Assembly (NCBI RefSeq): GCF_964355755.1
Contig: NC_092677.1
Location: 4,097,001-4,161,000 of the forward strand
DNA length: 64,000 nucleotides
Source: Antedon mediterranea
Lineage: Eukaryota > Echinodermata > Crinoidea > Comatulida > Antedonidae
Direction of reading: 5' to 3'
The notes beneath the pieces are model-generated. The model was given only the letters and a program-made list of their open reading frames with translations. It was not told the DNA's origin and did no database searches. Both the position numbers and the translations under genes were made by a program. Each line of letters starts with the position of its first letter. The stretch's first letter is position 1. Shown here piece by piece: positions 1-11,900 of this stretch.

Positions 1-1516
1 CCTGAATAGAGGGTGTCCCCAAAGAACCGGTATATAATGCTTCTCATTCATGTCCCCTGAATAGAGGGTGTCCCCAAAGAACCGGTATATAATGCTTCTC
101 ATTCATGTCCCCTGAATAGAGGGTGTCCCCAAAGAACCGGTATATAATGCTTCTCATTCATGTCCCCTGAATAGAGAGTGTCCCCAAAGAACCGGTATAT
201 AATGCTTCTCATTCATGTCCCCTGAATAGAGGGTGTCCCCAAAGAACCGGTATATAATGCTTCTCATTCATATCCCCTGAATAGAGGGTGTCCCCAAAGA
301 ACCGGTATATAATGCTTCTCATTCATGTCCCCTGAATAGAGGGTGTCCCCAAAGAACCGGTATATAATGCTTCTCATTCATGTCCCCTGAATAGAGGGTG
401 TCCCCAAAGAACCGGTATATAATGCTTCTCATTCATGTCCCCTGAATAGAGGGTGTCCCCAAAGAACCGGTATATAATGCTTCTCATTCATGTCCCCTGA
501 ATAGAGGGTGTCCCCAAAGAACCGGTATATAATGCTTCTCATTCATGTCCCCTGAATAGAGGGTGTCCCCAAAGAACCGGTATATAATGCTTCTCATTCA
601 TGTCCCCTGAATAGAGGGTGTCCCCAAAGAACCGGTATATAATGCTTCTCATTCATGTCCCCTGAATAGAGGGTGTCCCCAAAGAACCAGTATATAATGC
701 TTCTCATTCATGTCCCCTGAATAGAGGGTGTCCCCAAATAACCGGTATATAATGCTTCTCATTCATATCCCCTGAATAGAGGGTGTCCCCAAAGAACCGG
801 TATATAATGCTTCTCATTCATGTCCCCTGAATAGAGGGTGTCCCCAAAGAACCGGTATATAATGCTTCTCATTCATGTCCCCTGAATAGAGGGTGTCCCC
901 AAAGAACCGGTATATAATGCTTCTCATTCATGTCCCCTGAATAGAGGGTGTCCCCAAAGAACCGGTATATAATGCTTCTGATTCATGTCCCCTGAATAGA
1001 GGGTGTCCCCAAAGAACCGGTATATAATGCTTCTCATTCATGTCCCCTGAATAGAGGGTGTCCCCAAAGAACCGGTATATAATGCTTCTCATTCATGTCC
1101 CCTGAATAGAGGGTGTCCCCAAAGAACCGGTATATAATGCTTCTCATTCATGTCCCCTGAATAGAGGGTGTCCCCAAAGAACCGGTATATAATGCTTCTC
1201 ATTCATATCCCCTGAATAGAGGGTGTCCCCAAAGAACCGGTATATAATGCTTCTCATTCATGTCCCCTGAATAGAGGGTGTCCCCAAAGAACCGGTATAT
1301 AATGCTTCTCATTCATGTCCCCTGAATAGAGGGTGTCCCCAAAGAACCGGTATATAATGCTTCTCATTCATGTCCCCTGAATAGAGGGTGTCCCCAAAGA
1401 ACCGGTATATAATGCTTCTCATTCATGTCCCCTGAATAGAGGGTGTCCCCAAAGAACCGGTATATAATGCTTCTCATTCATGTCCCCTGAATAGAGGGTG
1501 TCCCCAAAGAACCGGT
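1..1516. repeat. 55-bp satellite array, about 27.5 copies
   Basis: Head-to-tail 55-bp units run from the window edge to 1516. Each contains a TATATAAT stretch and the core cctgaatagagggtgtcccc. Copies are nearly identical, with single changes only (for example a at 176, a at 270, t at 739, g at 980), which suggests recent expansion or homogenisation. The array lies in the CPSF1 intron that follows exon 8 and continues past the left edge. The core also occurs in a dispersed repeat elsewhere in the window. Confidence 0.97.
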
Positions 1517-1593
1517 TTAACTGTACAATACAAAACATTTAAATATATTTTCGTGAAAATGGTATTATGTTTGTTATATTAATTGCTACTTAC

Positions 1594-1704
1594 TCAGTGG
1601 AAATGCTGTTGATTTTTCCGTTATGGAGTTTAAAGAAACACCAAATGGAGGCACACTCTGGTTAAGATACAAAAGTGAGTTTACAGCAAATATTAAGACT
1701 CCAC
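1594..1704 (-). CDS. CPSF1: CPSF1 coding exon 8 (last exon in window)
   Basis: Residues 280-316, giving [20 protein letters not shown]. Acceptor ATTTTCAAG at 1705-1713, donor GTAAGT at 1588-1593. No standard ORF scan would show it because it is short and lacks an ATG. The following intron carries the satellite. Confidence 0.93.
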
Positions 1705-4700
1705 CTTGAAAATAAGAAAAATGCTATTATAATTTGTGATAAACAAATAAATTATGTTCTCAAAAAATTTCAAATAGATATTTAAAAATAAATTATTTTA
1801 TAATAAATTATGACCCCTCATTCGTATCACGGAAAATGTCCAATTACAGGGGTGTCACCTGAATAAATGGTTTTTCACACCTGTTCCAGTCGGGGGTACA
1901 TCATTACGTTTCGAAACAGCTACACGCATATTGATTGGTTCTTAGTGAAAATGAAACATTGACGTTTGATTTGATTTGCCGGTGCCGGACCGGGACAGTA
2001 CCAGAACAGGTGTGAAACGCCCTTAAGGGTGTCCCAAAGATGGGCTTCTACTGTATTTTATCCTTTTTATCTGCATAGTCTTACCGATAGGTTTTGGAAC
2101 GGCTTGTATTTGTGTACAATCAAAGGGCAAGTTACTCTGCGCCCAGATTACAGGATGAACTTTCTCGGCAATATTTAGCGACAATGCTACAATTGAACAT
2201 GTGTCATTACGAACAGCAATACGTCTGAGGAGAAACCATGTATTCAAAATATTCCATTGTAAATTAAAAGTTCCAAAGGAGATTTTCCACTTTAGTATTT
2301 AATTATACTATTTAGTATATTAAAATCACAACAAAAGAAAAATCCACTGGATGGTTGTTGGTTTTTTTTTATATGGAGGTAAACAAAATTGAAAAAAAAA
2401 AGGCAAGGAATGTGATACGCTTACCCCGGACAAGTACGCAGCGGCTCATGAAGAACAAGCAACGTTGGTTCGTAGTAACCATGCAGAAACTGTATGTCAA
2501 TCACATGGAAAATGTTCTCGTCCAATGTGTTTAAATCTATCATGTATGTCGGTTGCACTGCTGATCGACTAATACACAAGAAAAAATAATACAGTCTCAA
2601 GATATGCATGCAATAGTACCTCCAATTGTTGAGAATAGACGGTAATGATGATAATAGTTGTCTTTTGTATAGAGCCTAATAAATTTTCTCTAAAAAAAAG
2701 CTCAAACTATGTAGAAATTATGTCATTTCATACTATGTTTTCAGCAACTGTTTGAGTAGAGTTGGCATTCTTGATTGGTTGATTGATTTTACATGATTTA
2801 AAATCAACCAATCAAATGGTATGTTATAAAACAATTCTTCTTTTATCAATACTTTAAAAGACTTTTACACCATTTAAAATACATTTTAAAAATATAATGA
2901 TTTTTTGCACCCTACCTTTCAGTTATAATGTCAACGTCATCTAAAACGCTTTCTTTCTTAAATGGAACTACGACTAACTTGGTAGAGTACACCACCATAG
3001 CGGCACATCGATTCTCAGGATCCACACGCACTTCAGGGATCGTGAAACGATCAAAATATCCATTCTGTAATTAATAACATAAATTTATTTTTAAACAAAA
3101 TAGCAATCAGGGGACATCCCTATTAGGGGGAAACAAGGTCAACCCCTATTTATGCGAAACCCCTATCAAACTAGTTTGACAACAAAATCTGTGAAGTGCC
3201 CAAATATCGTAGTGATATGCCCAAATATGGTAGTGATATGACATCTTCGTGTACATATATGGGCACATCACATTTTTTGTCACATAAAGTTTGATAGCGT
3301 AGACAGAGCTTAAGGGCAAGGGACACTTTGTTCAGTCCAAAAGGTATTCCTCTAACATGGATTTTATAGTGTAGTATACCAACTAATATTATAAACCAAG
3401 CGGTCTGTTGTTACAATTTACATGGATAAATCTAGATAACTAACCTTTAATTCGTTGTCCTCAAAATGGTGCATAGACAGGGTCTTCAGATCGTGAGTGC
3501 CAGGATCATACTCCACCAAAGATATCTAATTGTATCAGAAACATAAAATATATTCATTAACATAGAAGATTTGTTAATGCAAATTTTAAGAGAAAATATC
3601 ATCATCATATCATCATTTGAATCCATTGCATGGTTTCAAAGCCATCATGTTTTTTAGGAGAATTTAAAGAACATGTTCACAAGTCAGAATAATAGAGCAG
3701 GTGGAAAAATTCAACTATAGACCAGTGTCAAAACTCACCTACAGCTGAGAACTGTCTTAAAATTTTTACCAACTATTGACCAGAATCAGAATGAACTACA
3801 CTATCAAACTTTATGTGACAAAAAAGTGTGATGTTCCCAAATATGGTAGTGATATGATGTCATCATGTCCATATATGGGCACATCACATTTTTTGTTCAC
3901 TTAAAGTTTAATAGTGTAGACAGAGCTTAACAGTATACTCATTTATGAGAAGACAAAGCTACGTTACCTTAGCCTCACTAAAGCTGATAAGTAGGGAATC
4001 TCTTGAGGAGCCTGATAGCTGGACTGGCTTCACTGACATGATGCTGCCAAACATAGAGAATGTCTGTAAGTGTTCTAACCTGTCCTTCTTGGGTTTTAAG
4101 TCTGCAAATGAGGCATAATGAATACACAAATCAAAATGTATAGCACAGTACAGTAAAACCCTTCAGCTGGAACACCCCTATTCAGGGGACAATCATATTA
4201 CTATTAAGGGGACACTTTAATGTAAAACAAATGAGGGGTAACATGGGGTAATGTTTTAACAGGGGCCACATTAAATTGATAATGATTATTTTTTTTACCT
4301 GCAGATGTTTCTGTGTTCTTAGAGCCTTCATTTTCCTGATTTTCCTGCAAAAGATATAACCATATTTGGGCATCCACTATTTATACTACAATGCTAGTTA
4401 TAAAAAGTCTGAATGATAAAAGTATTTGTATTTAAAAGATATATTAAGGGACCATGTCTAAAATATTATACAACAGTTACTACATATTCTTTTCTTTAAC
4501 CTGTTTATGCAAACATTTTGAATTATTTAGCCAGTTTTTTTAGATAAGCATACGCAAAATATTTATTTAAGTTACGGCCCTCATACTACATACTAAAAAA
4601 AATCGTACATTATTGCAGTAATAGACAGTGTTACCTGATTGTCTTTAGAAAGCCTATAAACATGAAGTTGGTTTGTGTCCGCTATGAGTAGGCTCTCTTC

Positions 4701-4778
4701 GTCACCGTTGTAGAAATTGCAGTAAACGCAATGCTCTATGCCAGTTGGCGGGTGCGTTTGCTTGTACATAGCATACAT
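1594..4778 (-). CDS. CPSF1: CPSF1, cleavage and polyadenylation specificity factor subunit 1 (N-terminal part, partial gene)
   Basis: CPSF1 is the 160-kDa scaffold of the nuclear CPSF complex that recognises AAUAAA and drives pre-mRNA cleavage and polyadenylation. Eight coding exons on the minus strand give the first 316 residues, followed by a donor at 1593. The N-terminus [13 protein letters not shown], the block [14 protein letters not shown], the block [15 protein letters not shown], the block [13 protein letters not shown] and the block [13 protein letters not shown] match the known family in order, forming the start of the first beta-propeller region. All splice phases agree. The full protein should be about 1,400 aa, so roughly three quarters lies left of the window, beyond a satellite-filled intron. 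No frameshift or stop is seen. The start codon is the family's usual one. It is head-to-head with POP4. Confidence 0.96.
1872..2017. repeat. Short terminal-inverted-repeat element in CPSF1 intron 7
   Basis: The arms ttcacacctgttc (1874-1886) and gaacaggtgtgaa (2004-2016) are exact inverted repeats about 117 bases apart. Copies of the dispersed ggggtgtcc-type repeat flank both sides (1850-1862 and 2020-2035), which suggests nested insertion. Probably a small MITE. Confidence 0.5.
2085..2224 (-). CDS. CPSF1: CPSF1 coding exon 7
   Basis: Residues 233-279: [20 protein letters not shown], then LPFDCTQ and VPKPIG. Acceptor CTCCTCAG, donor GTAAGA. The last base joins exon 8 to complete the second glycine of PIGG. 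Confidence 0.96.
2425..2568 (-). CDS. CPSF1: CPSF1 coding exon 6
   Basis: Residues 185-233, containing [20 protein letters not shown] and then [10 protein letters not shown], which are strongly diagnostic. Acceptor GTATTAG, donor GTAAGC. Confidence 0.96.
2771..2815. repeat. TTGATTGG hairpin
   Basis: A 45-bp imperfect palindrome (ttgattggttgattgatttt ... aaaatcaaccaatcaa) in CPSF1 intron 5. It can form a long hairpin. No function is evident. Confidence 0.5.
2916..3064 (-). CDS. CPSF1: CPSF1 coding exon 5
   Basis: Residues 136-185. It contains [19 protein letters not shown], the conserved blade sequence of the first propeller. Acceptor TTACAG, donor GTAGGG. Confidence 0.95.
3164..3312. mobile_element. 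Palindromic MITE, copy 1
   Basis: A near-palindrome whose arms match ctatcaaactagtttgac and its complement ending tagacagagctt. The interior carries gtgatatgcccaaatatgg subrepeats. The left end is fused to a ggggac-type repeat. Eleven more copies or partial copies lie in the window. Confidence 0.8.
3445..3525 (-). CDS. CPSF1: CPSF1 coding exon 4
   Basis: 27 codons, phase 0 at both ends. It encodes [20 protein letters not shown], a hallmark block of CPSF1. Donor GTTAGT. Confidence 0.96.
3796..3929. mobile_element. Palindromic MITE, copy 2
   Basis: Arms actacactatcaaacttt and agtttaatagtgtagacaga, with the same interior as the other copies. It lies in CPSF1 intron 3. Confidence 0.82.
3968..4101 (-). 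CDS. CPSF1: CPSF1 coding exon 3
   Basis: Residues 64-108. It contains [15 protein letters not shown] and [11 protein letters not shown], a close match to the family's FFGNVMSM and LLLSFKDAK blocks. Acceptor ATTTGCAG, donor GTAACG. Confidence 0.95.
4299..4344 (-). CDS. CPSF1: CPSF1 coding exon 2
   Basis: Short exon, residues 49-63, acidic and Asn/Glu-rich (the linker that varies between species). Acceptor TTTTGCAG, donor GTAAAA. The phase (one leftover base) fits exons 1 and 3. Confidence 0.85.
4635..4778 (-). CDS. CPSF1: CPSF1 coding exon 1
   Basis: Residues 1-48. It begins at the ATG at 4776-4778 and ends in CAG before a GTAACA donor. It contains [13 protein letters not shown] and the motif [11 protein letters not shown], both typical of the CPSF1 N-terminus. 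Confidence 0.96.
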
Positions 4779-5871
4779 GATTAGTTTTAGCAGTCATTCA
4801 TATCAAACAAACTGTAAACAAACTAAACACATTTCCTCATTTTTTATCATAAATTACATTAAAATGTATAAAATGTACAATTAAACTTAAAAAAAATTAA
4901 ATGATAATGTTAGCATGTACTTGATAACATTTTATATCATAAAACAACGGTCCCTACCGGGCGTAGCTTAATATGCACCGGTCGTTGATTAGAATGATCG
5001 GTACGAAATGACCACTGAGATTCATAAGGACACGATACCAAACATTAGGTGTGGATTATATTTATGCTAGCTGGGCCTGGGAGCTACACATTACAATTGT
5101 GATCTGAAATGCAAAAAGAAATACCTATATCTAAAATGTACTAAACTGCATTACAATTAATCATTGAAATACCTACAATAAACCATTTACAGTGGTAGTA
5201 AACTTGAGAAACTAAGCAAATACATCAACAAGTAGTGCAAAAAGAAGCGTGTGTTGGTACTGACTGAACTTTGAACTCTGACCTGACCTGAAATATCAAC
5301 ACAAACACACATGTTTCGTGTGTTTACATCATTTGTTGTCTCAAATTAATGTAACTTATTGATCTAATGATACTATACTATACTACTTGTTTTTATTTAC
5401 TTGATTCATAATCTAGGTTTGCTGAATACTAGGCCTAGCTAGGCTAATTATTGATTATTTATTGGCATAAAATAGGGTTTTTTCCTCACTCGTTCAGACC
5501 AGGCCAGGCAGTAAGTCACAGTCACAGAGGACGGTGGCCCTCTACTCTACTCACTGTCTATATACGTCGCCGCCTTAGGTAGGCTAGCTTAGATAGGCCC
5601 TATGTAGTAGATTAGAGGTAGATCATGGAGTATATATATGCATACTGTAGGCTTAATATATAGTTAGAATAAAAGGTATTATTAAATATTAATGATCAAT
5701 AAATTTTATTAATAAGCCTATATTATTATTAGTTTTACAATTTTTTTACAAATAAAACACTGTTTTGTTAATAATTAAATTCAATAATAAAATAAAAATT
5801 GATTTAATCAGTACTTGTTGCAGAGAAGTATCTAATCCTCACACACCAATAGGCCTACATAATAGTAGAAG
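4779..5871. promoter_or_regulatory. Intergenic spacer, probable bidirectional promoter of CPSF1 and POP4
   Basis: The two start codons lie 1,093 bp apart and point away from each other. The stretch at about 5475-5600 is richer in G+C and CpG than its surroundings (for example cgtcgccgcc), as expected of a housekeeping promoter. No TATA box is clearly placed. A shared promoter is inferred from layout, and 5' UTR exons of either gene may also lie here. Confidence 0.45.
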
Positions 5872-5952
5872 ATGGATGAAAAACAATTGGTTTCTGGTCT
5901 ATACAGAGGGTTATCACAGAACATCGTCGTGGATGAGGATACAGATATCAAG
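5872..5952 (+). CDS. POP4: POP4 coding exon 1
   Basis: Residues 1-27, from the ATG at 5872 (MDEKQLVSGLYRGLSQN) to a GTAGAA donor at 5953. The N-terminus is poorly conserved in the family, so the start rests on it being the only in-frame ATG in this exon that joins correctly to exon 2. Confidence 0.82.
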
Positions 5953-8900
5953 GTAGAAGTTATACTGAAGACCTAATGACTAGAAGACATGTCTATCACA
6001 CACAATGATGTTGTAACACATTTTCATTTAGACATTCATATTATGCGTTGTCATAAAGTAAACCATCTCCTTTGTTTTAATTGCAGGAAGCCGGAAATTC
6101 TCAAAAGTTCATAAATAGTTTTATTACACGGAATGTGCCAGCAAGTCGTCAAACGACCATAGAAGGGTTGACGGAAGGCAAAGGAAAATGTTTTTTAAGC
6201 TTGGAAAAAGTGAAGTTGAACCGTACGAACCGGAAGCGAGTCGCCAAAGGAAAGCAGAAAAGATTAACATCAAAAGAAAAAAAAGCATTGAAACTGTTTG
6301 AGATTTCAAAAGAACATCAAAAGTAAAGAATAGATGTTTATTTTGTATTTTTCTGTTTTTCAGAGAGAATATAATCCCACTAAACTTAACATTGGCTTAT
6401 AACAGATGGTCAAACTGAGCGCTAACTGTATACAGTCAAAATTTGATCTAGTATCACACTTACAAGGACCAGTACCAGTACTCCATGATACTCGCGGGTG
6501 CAGGTCAAGTCGGCCCCAAACCGTCTCGGCCAAAGTCAAGTCGGCCCCACGTCAACTCGGCCTCAAGTCAACTCGGCCTCACGTCAACTCGGCCAAAAAC
6601 TAATCGGTCAACTCGGCCACAATAAAGTATGGAACGCAAAAAGTGCTTAATATTATTACGATTCTTACTATCCACGTTTTAAAAAAAATGAAGAAATAAA
6701 AAATATAATATCATATAAAAAAATGAACTCATTGCCGATGAATAGAAGTACCCGCGTGTTACAAAAAACATGTGCAGGTACCGTATTTTAGGAAATCGAA
6801 GACGGAGGCGTTTTTGTGCATGATTTGCGTTTTTAAAAAAGGGGAATCCCCCGGTCAGCGAAAACACGTAGCAGTTGTAGATATCGAAAAAGCTGGCAAA
6901 CGCGCAGGGAGGCTCAGCTACGAAATTTTATTAAACGTAAATAAAGGAAAGTTGGTGAAATCCTTCCTATTTTTTTTGCTAAATATATTATTGTCTAAAT
7001 AATAATATTCATTAAAAGTCAGAATTATTCATAGTTAAAAAATTGTGAAGAAATATTATTTTATCAATCCCCTTCATTTGCACTTTTTGTGTTCCATACT
7101 TTAACGGGGCCGAGTTGACAGATTATTTTTTGGCCGAGTTGACGTGAGGCCGAGTTGACTTGAGGCCGAGTTGACGTGAGGCCGACTTGACTTGGGGCCG
7201 ACTTGACTTTGGCCGAGACGGTTTAGGGCCGACTTGGATTGCACTATGTTTATGATGTGTTGCAAGGTTGTGATTAGTCTATTGTTGAGCCTTAAGTGCA
7301 ATACAGTAAAACCACTATGAAGGGGACATCTTTGGACATAATACAGTGTACCATTATATAGGGGTATCCTCTGAATAGGGGTGTTCTAAAAAAGGGGTAG
7401 TATTTATTAGTCACGGAAGAATACTAGATGAAATAAAATAAATACACTGCATGATACCACTAACAAGTATTCAATTCACAGTACCCTGTATTAATAAACT
7501 ATTTAGACTATGGAGCCCTCTAGAAGTAAAAAACTTTCTTTTTATTTTTTTTAGATATGAAATGTATATACCACTGCATCAGCTATGGCTTGAATACATT
7601 AAAGAATACATGTTAACACACCTACCTAAACAGTGAGTTAATGACATCCAAAACAGCTGTAAACTTGCTTTTTTTTTAAATTATTTTATTAATAGGAGAG
7701 AGTTTTTCTTTTTTGTTGATCCAATCAATTGAAAAGTACGTTTCACAAACATTCAGTTTGCATTCACAAGTAGACTGTTGATCTTGGTTAGTCTGGACAA
7801 TATGTTACCTCTGTGTTTTTTAGGGTGCTGTGTTTTTCTGCGACATTGACGTTTGTTTCCCTGGGTTTAAATAATGTCATCATATATATGTGAGAGGTTG
7901 CGTCCACTGTCATTTTGTTTATTGTATCTGTGGTTTTTCTTATCAAAATAGATTCTCTTGCTTTTCTTTCAAGTCACAAATTTTCTTTTTGTAATATTTT
8001 ATTAATAGTCAGGCAGCATTTGTCACTATATTAACTTTACTTCATATATTTAGCCAAGTTTGATTTTTCACTTTTAAGTGATCAAGGACATCACAAGACA
8101 CAACTTCCAACTTGTTGTCCAAATTCTAAACGCGTTTTTCATTCGCTGGGGGCGCTTTTTCAAAATGGCCGCCTATGCTATCAAGTACTTATATCTCGGC
8201 AACCACTAATCGTAGAGACTTGGTTTTAGTCTTAAAATGTTCGTAAGGTACATAATTCTATTCACTATAATGGAATATTTTGCCATAGAATGACCGTAAA
8301 TACTATTTCTGACCATTTGACCTTTAACCTAATCTTATCATATCTCAATAACTATTGGTCAGAAAGAGTTGATATTTATCCCAAATTGTTCAGAAAATAC
8401 ATGTTTCTATTTGCTTTAATGCAAAGGTTTGTTTCAAGATGGCTGGAAAAACCATATCTAACCTTTGACCATAACCTGTGTGATATCCGCAACATGTTGG
8501 TTATAGATAACATTTTTCGACAGATTGCTCAGAACATCCATATTTGTAACACATTATTGATTTTTGAATTATTGATGCTTTAAAACATTCACTTAAGCTT
8601 GGAAATTAAAGTTTTAAAATAAATAAAAGCCACTCATTATCTCCATACATAATCCTAGCCTGTGATTGGCTGAAAGTTCAAGCAGATTACATTTCATGAG
8701 TTTAAATGGTAAGTGTTTTTTAAACCGATTTAAACAGTGTTTGCTGGGAAATCATACTTATTATTAGTACATATACATTTACTTGTATAATAATGTACCT
8801 ATGCTGATATAAATATTGTACAGAGGCCTTAGTTAAATAGTTATAAACTATAGTTTCAGCCTAGGCCTTGTCGCTAACACCTAGCAAACAATGCTAGCCT

Positions 8901-11900
8901 GGTGAGATCCCCGTGGAACTCAGTGACAAGCCAACTCAGTGCCTGGCATGGTAACCTCCGATGATGTCAGTCAAACGATTGAAAAGCAAGACCAATTAGG
9001 AAAAGAAGCATTGGATAAATTTGTGACTTCACGAATGGTTGAAAAAACCGTAACATTTTGGGACCCTCAAAAGAAAAACAACTTCTCTTATTTCAAGCAT
9101 GTAGGAGCAGTGGTGAAAACCAAAATTAATGGTCAACTAGTTTCAATTAAGCAAGAGAGAAAGCTGCTGTCTAGATTGTTAGTTGTGGCGAAGAGCAGGC
9201 CAGAGTTCGCTCTAAAGGATGTCTTAGGCAACTATGAGTTCAATAGCACTCCACCATCAAATTTCCATCCAGATGGAAGAATGATAATGCTTTCTGGAAA
9301 ATCCAAGGTATTGCAGTCAATAACAGAACTCCCTCTACCAGATAATGTCAGCAGGCCTGTACAGAAAGATGATAAAAAGCAGCATCAATCCCAATTATTG
9401 ATGGCATGTGTGTCATCAATATGGTAAAAAAGGTGTCTGATAAGTTCAATGCTTCTGACTTTGCATCTGAATTTGTTAACCTGATTGTTGGTATGAGCAA
9501 ACCATATGATGAAGTTCGTCTTTTATTTGATCAATATCTATCAGGATCTTTAAAAGAATCTACACGAGAAAGAGAACACAGAAAACAACTACCATTCACT
9601 ACCATGTCAATGACAACACTGAGATTAAGAACATTAAGACATTTTTATCGCACAAAGAGACCAAAGCTGAACTTACAAAATATCTGTCAGAGAAGATACC
9701 TAATCACTTCAAGAACAACACGAAGAAGGTCCTAGTAACACATCACACGTCCATGATGGCAAACTGCAATCTCTCAGAAGTTATCATGATGCCAGAGATG
9801 AAACACGGACAACACACATTGGAAGAAGGGGACCAACTGGTCTTATTGTATGCCTTTGATTGTATGAACAAAGACCCAAGTGCCAATGTTGACATATTTT
9901 CTGTAGATACTGATGTCTTTATCCTTTTAACAGGAAGCTATCCTCTACTTCCTCCAATGACCACATTTGTAGGAAAAGAGGGAAAAAAATACCTATATGG
10001 GAATGCTATTACCGACTTGGAAAACAAATATCAGCAGCACTGATTGGATGGTACGCATTTAAAGGTACAGATAACACAGGTACATTTGCTGGAAAAGGAG
10101 TGTCCGCCCATTTCAAAGCACTTTTGAAATGTGACGATGAAATACTAGATGCATTTACTGTATATGGACTGACCTCTGAAATACCAAATTGGATTTTCAG
10201 GCAAATGGAAAGATATGTTTGCATATTATACAGTACTTCTAAGATCAAGGCAGATTATGTCACAGACTTGAGATGGATGTTATTTGCACAGAAAGGCAAG
10301 GAAGGACAACAATTACCCACAACCATGGAAACTCTTAGATCCCACGTGGAAAGAGCATACTACATGTCTATTGTATGTAATTCATCATGCAAGCCAACTC
10401 CATCTATTCCACCAGCAACTGACTACTCCTGGTAACTAGAAGATGGTCACTTGAAGCCGGTATTTTTCAACAATCCACCAGCACCAGAAGCTCTTCTAGA
10501 AATTCGTCGATGTACCTGCAATGGTTCATGTTCAACAAATCACTGTAGTTGTAAGAAAAACAACTTGCTCTGTACTGATGCATATGAGTGTGGTGATGGA
10601 TGTGAGAATACAAAGGACTGGAATGTAGAGCTAGTAGACAATATCGATGAACTTTATTGACTGGAGAGGGTAATCTGACTATTTTCAATATTTATGGTAT
10701 GTATTTATTTATTATAACAGTTCCATTGGTGATTTGAAATATTGATTTTGGAACAAGGGATATCATCAACAAAACCACAAGTACCGGTACAAGTTATAAA
10801 CAATACTAGACAAATCTATAGTCTCTCAGTTGTGGATATTACTGTACATGCATTAGGGCAAGAGGTCAGATATGGCATTTCTGTTTGCTTTAAAACAAAA
10901 CATTTAATTACAGTAAATATAAAAAGGCATACTGCGAACAATTTGAAACAAATGTCAAGTCTGTGTGACCATTAGTTACCGAGATATGATGATAGAAGGT
11001 CAAAGGTCAAACGGTCAGAAATGGCATTTTCAGTCATTTCTGGTCAAAATATTCCATTAGAGTAAATATAAATATGTACCTTACAAACATTTTAAGATTA
11101 AAACCAAGTCTCTACGATTAGTGGTTGCCGAGATATAAGTACTTGATAGCATAAGCGGCCATTTTGAAAAAGCGCCCCCAGCGAATGAAAAACGCGTTTA
11201 GAATTTGGACAACAAGTTGGAAGTTGTTCGTTGTGACGTCCTTGATCACTTAAAAGTGAAAAATCAAACTTGGCTAAATATATGAAGTAAAATACAAATG
11301 CTGCCTGACTATAATAATTTTAATGAAGAATATTTAAAAATAAATTGTCATCAAATTAAGACTGAACATAAATTATGCTATTGAAAGAAACCATAGATTC
11401 TGAAGCAAATAAACATCTAAAAATAGCACAATATGTATTCTATTAATAAACCTAATTGGTAATTATAAATATTACTATACTTCCCCCTTGTGTGAATAAT
11501 TTGCAGATGGTACAATTTCGATAGATGTTTACACACATTTCCCATCTATTAATGATCTATGATATGATTAATAATTGAAAAATAAGACAGAATAATTAAT
11601 TAATTACTTTATTGATAAACATAATCAATATACAGCTATATTTGGAAAGTTTTCTTTTCAGTCTTTTTTGTGAATCATTTACAGATGGTACAGTTTTCGT
11701 AAATGTTGTTTACAAAAGTTCCGTCTTCTCTCCTGATCTAAGATGATATTGATTATTTTCAAGGAAGCATCAATAACTGCTCAGACGTTTTTGAAAACAT
11801 TCTTTTTCTTTGAGTACTGATCCAAAAAATATGTTTAATTAATCAAAGTTGTTTATCTTGTTCGTACCAAGCAATGACGACAACGACGACGGGCTTTGCG

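Noticed and set aside
1-1516. Regular repeats suggesting a CRISPR array
   Set aside because: The units are contiguous 55-bp copies with no variable spacers, and the context is an animal intron.
5765-5956. 63-codon frame overlapping POP4 exon 1
   Set aside because: Wrong frame. POP4 exon 1 is read from 5872 and joins exon 2 in phase.
8290-8583. 97-codon plus-strand frame
   Set aside because: It lies in the transposon's subterminal inverted-repeat region, shows no domain, and mirrors sequence at the other end.
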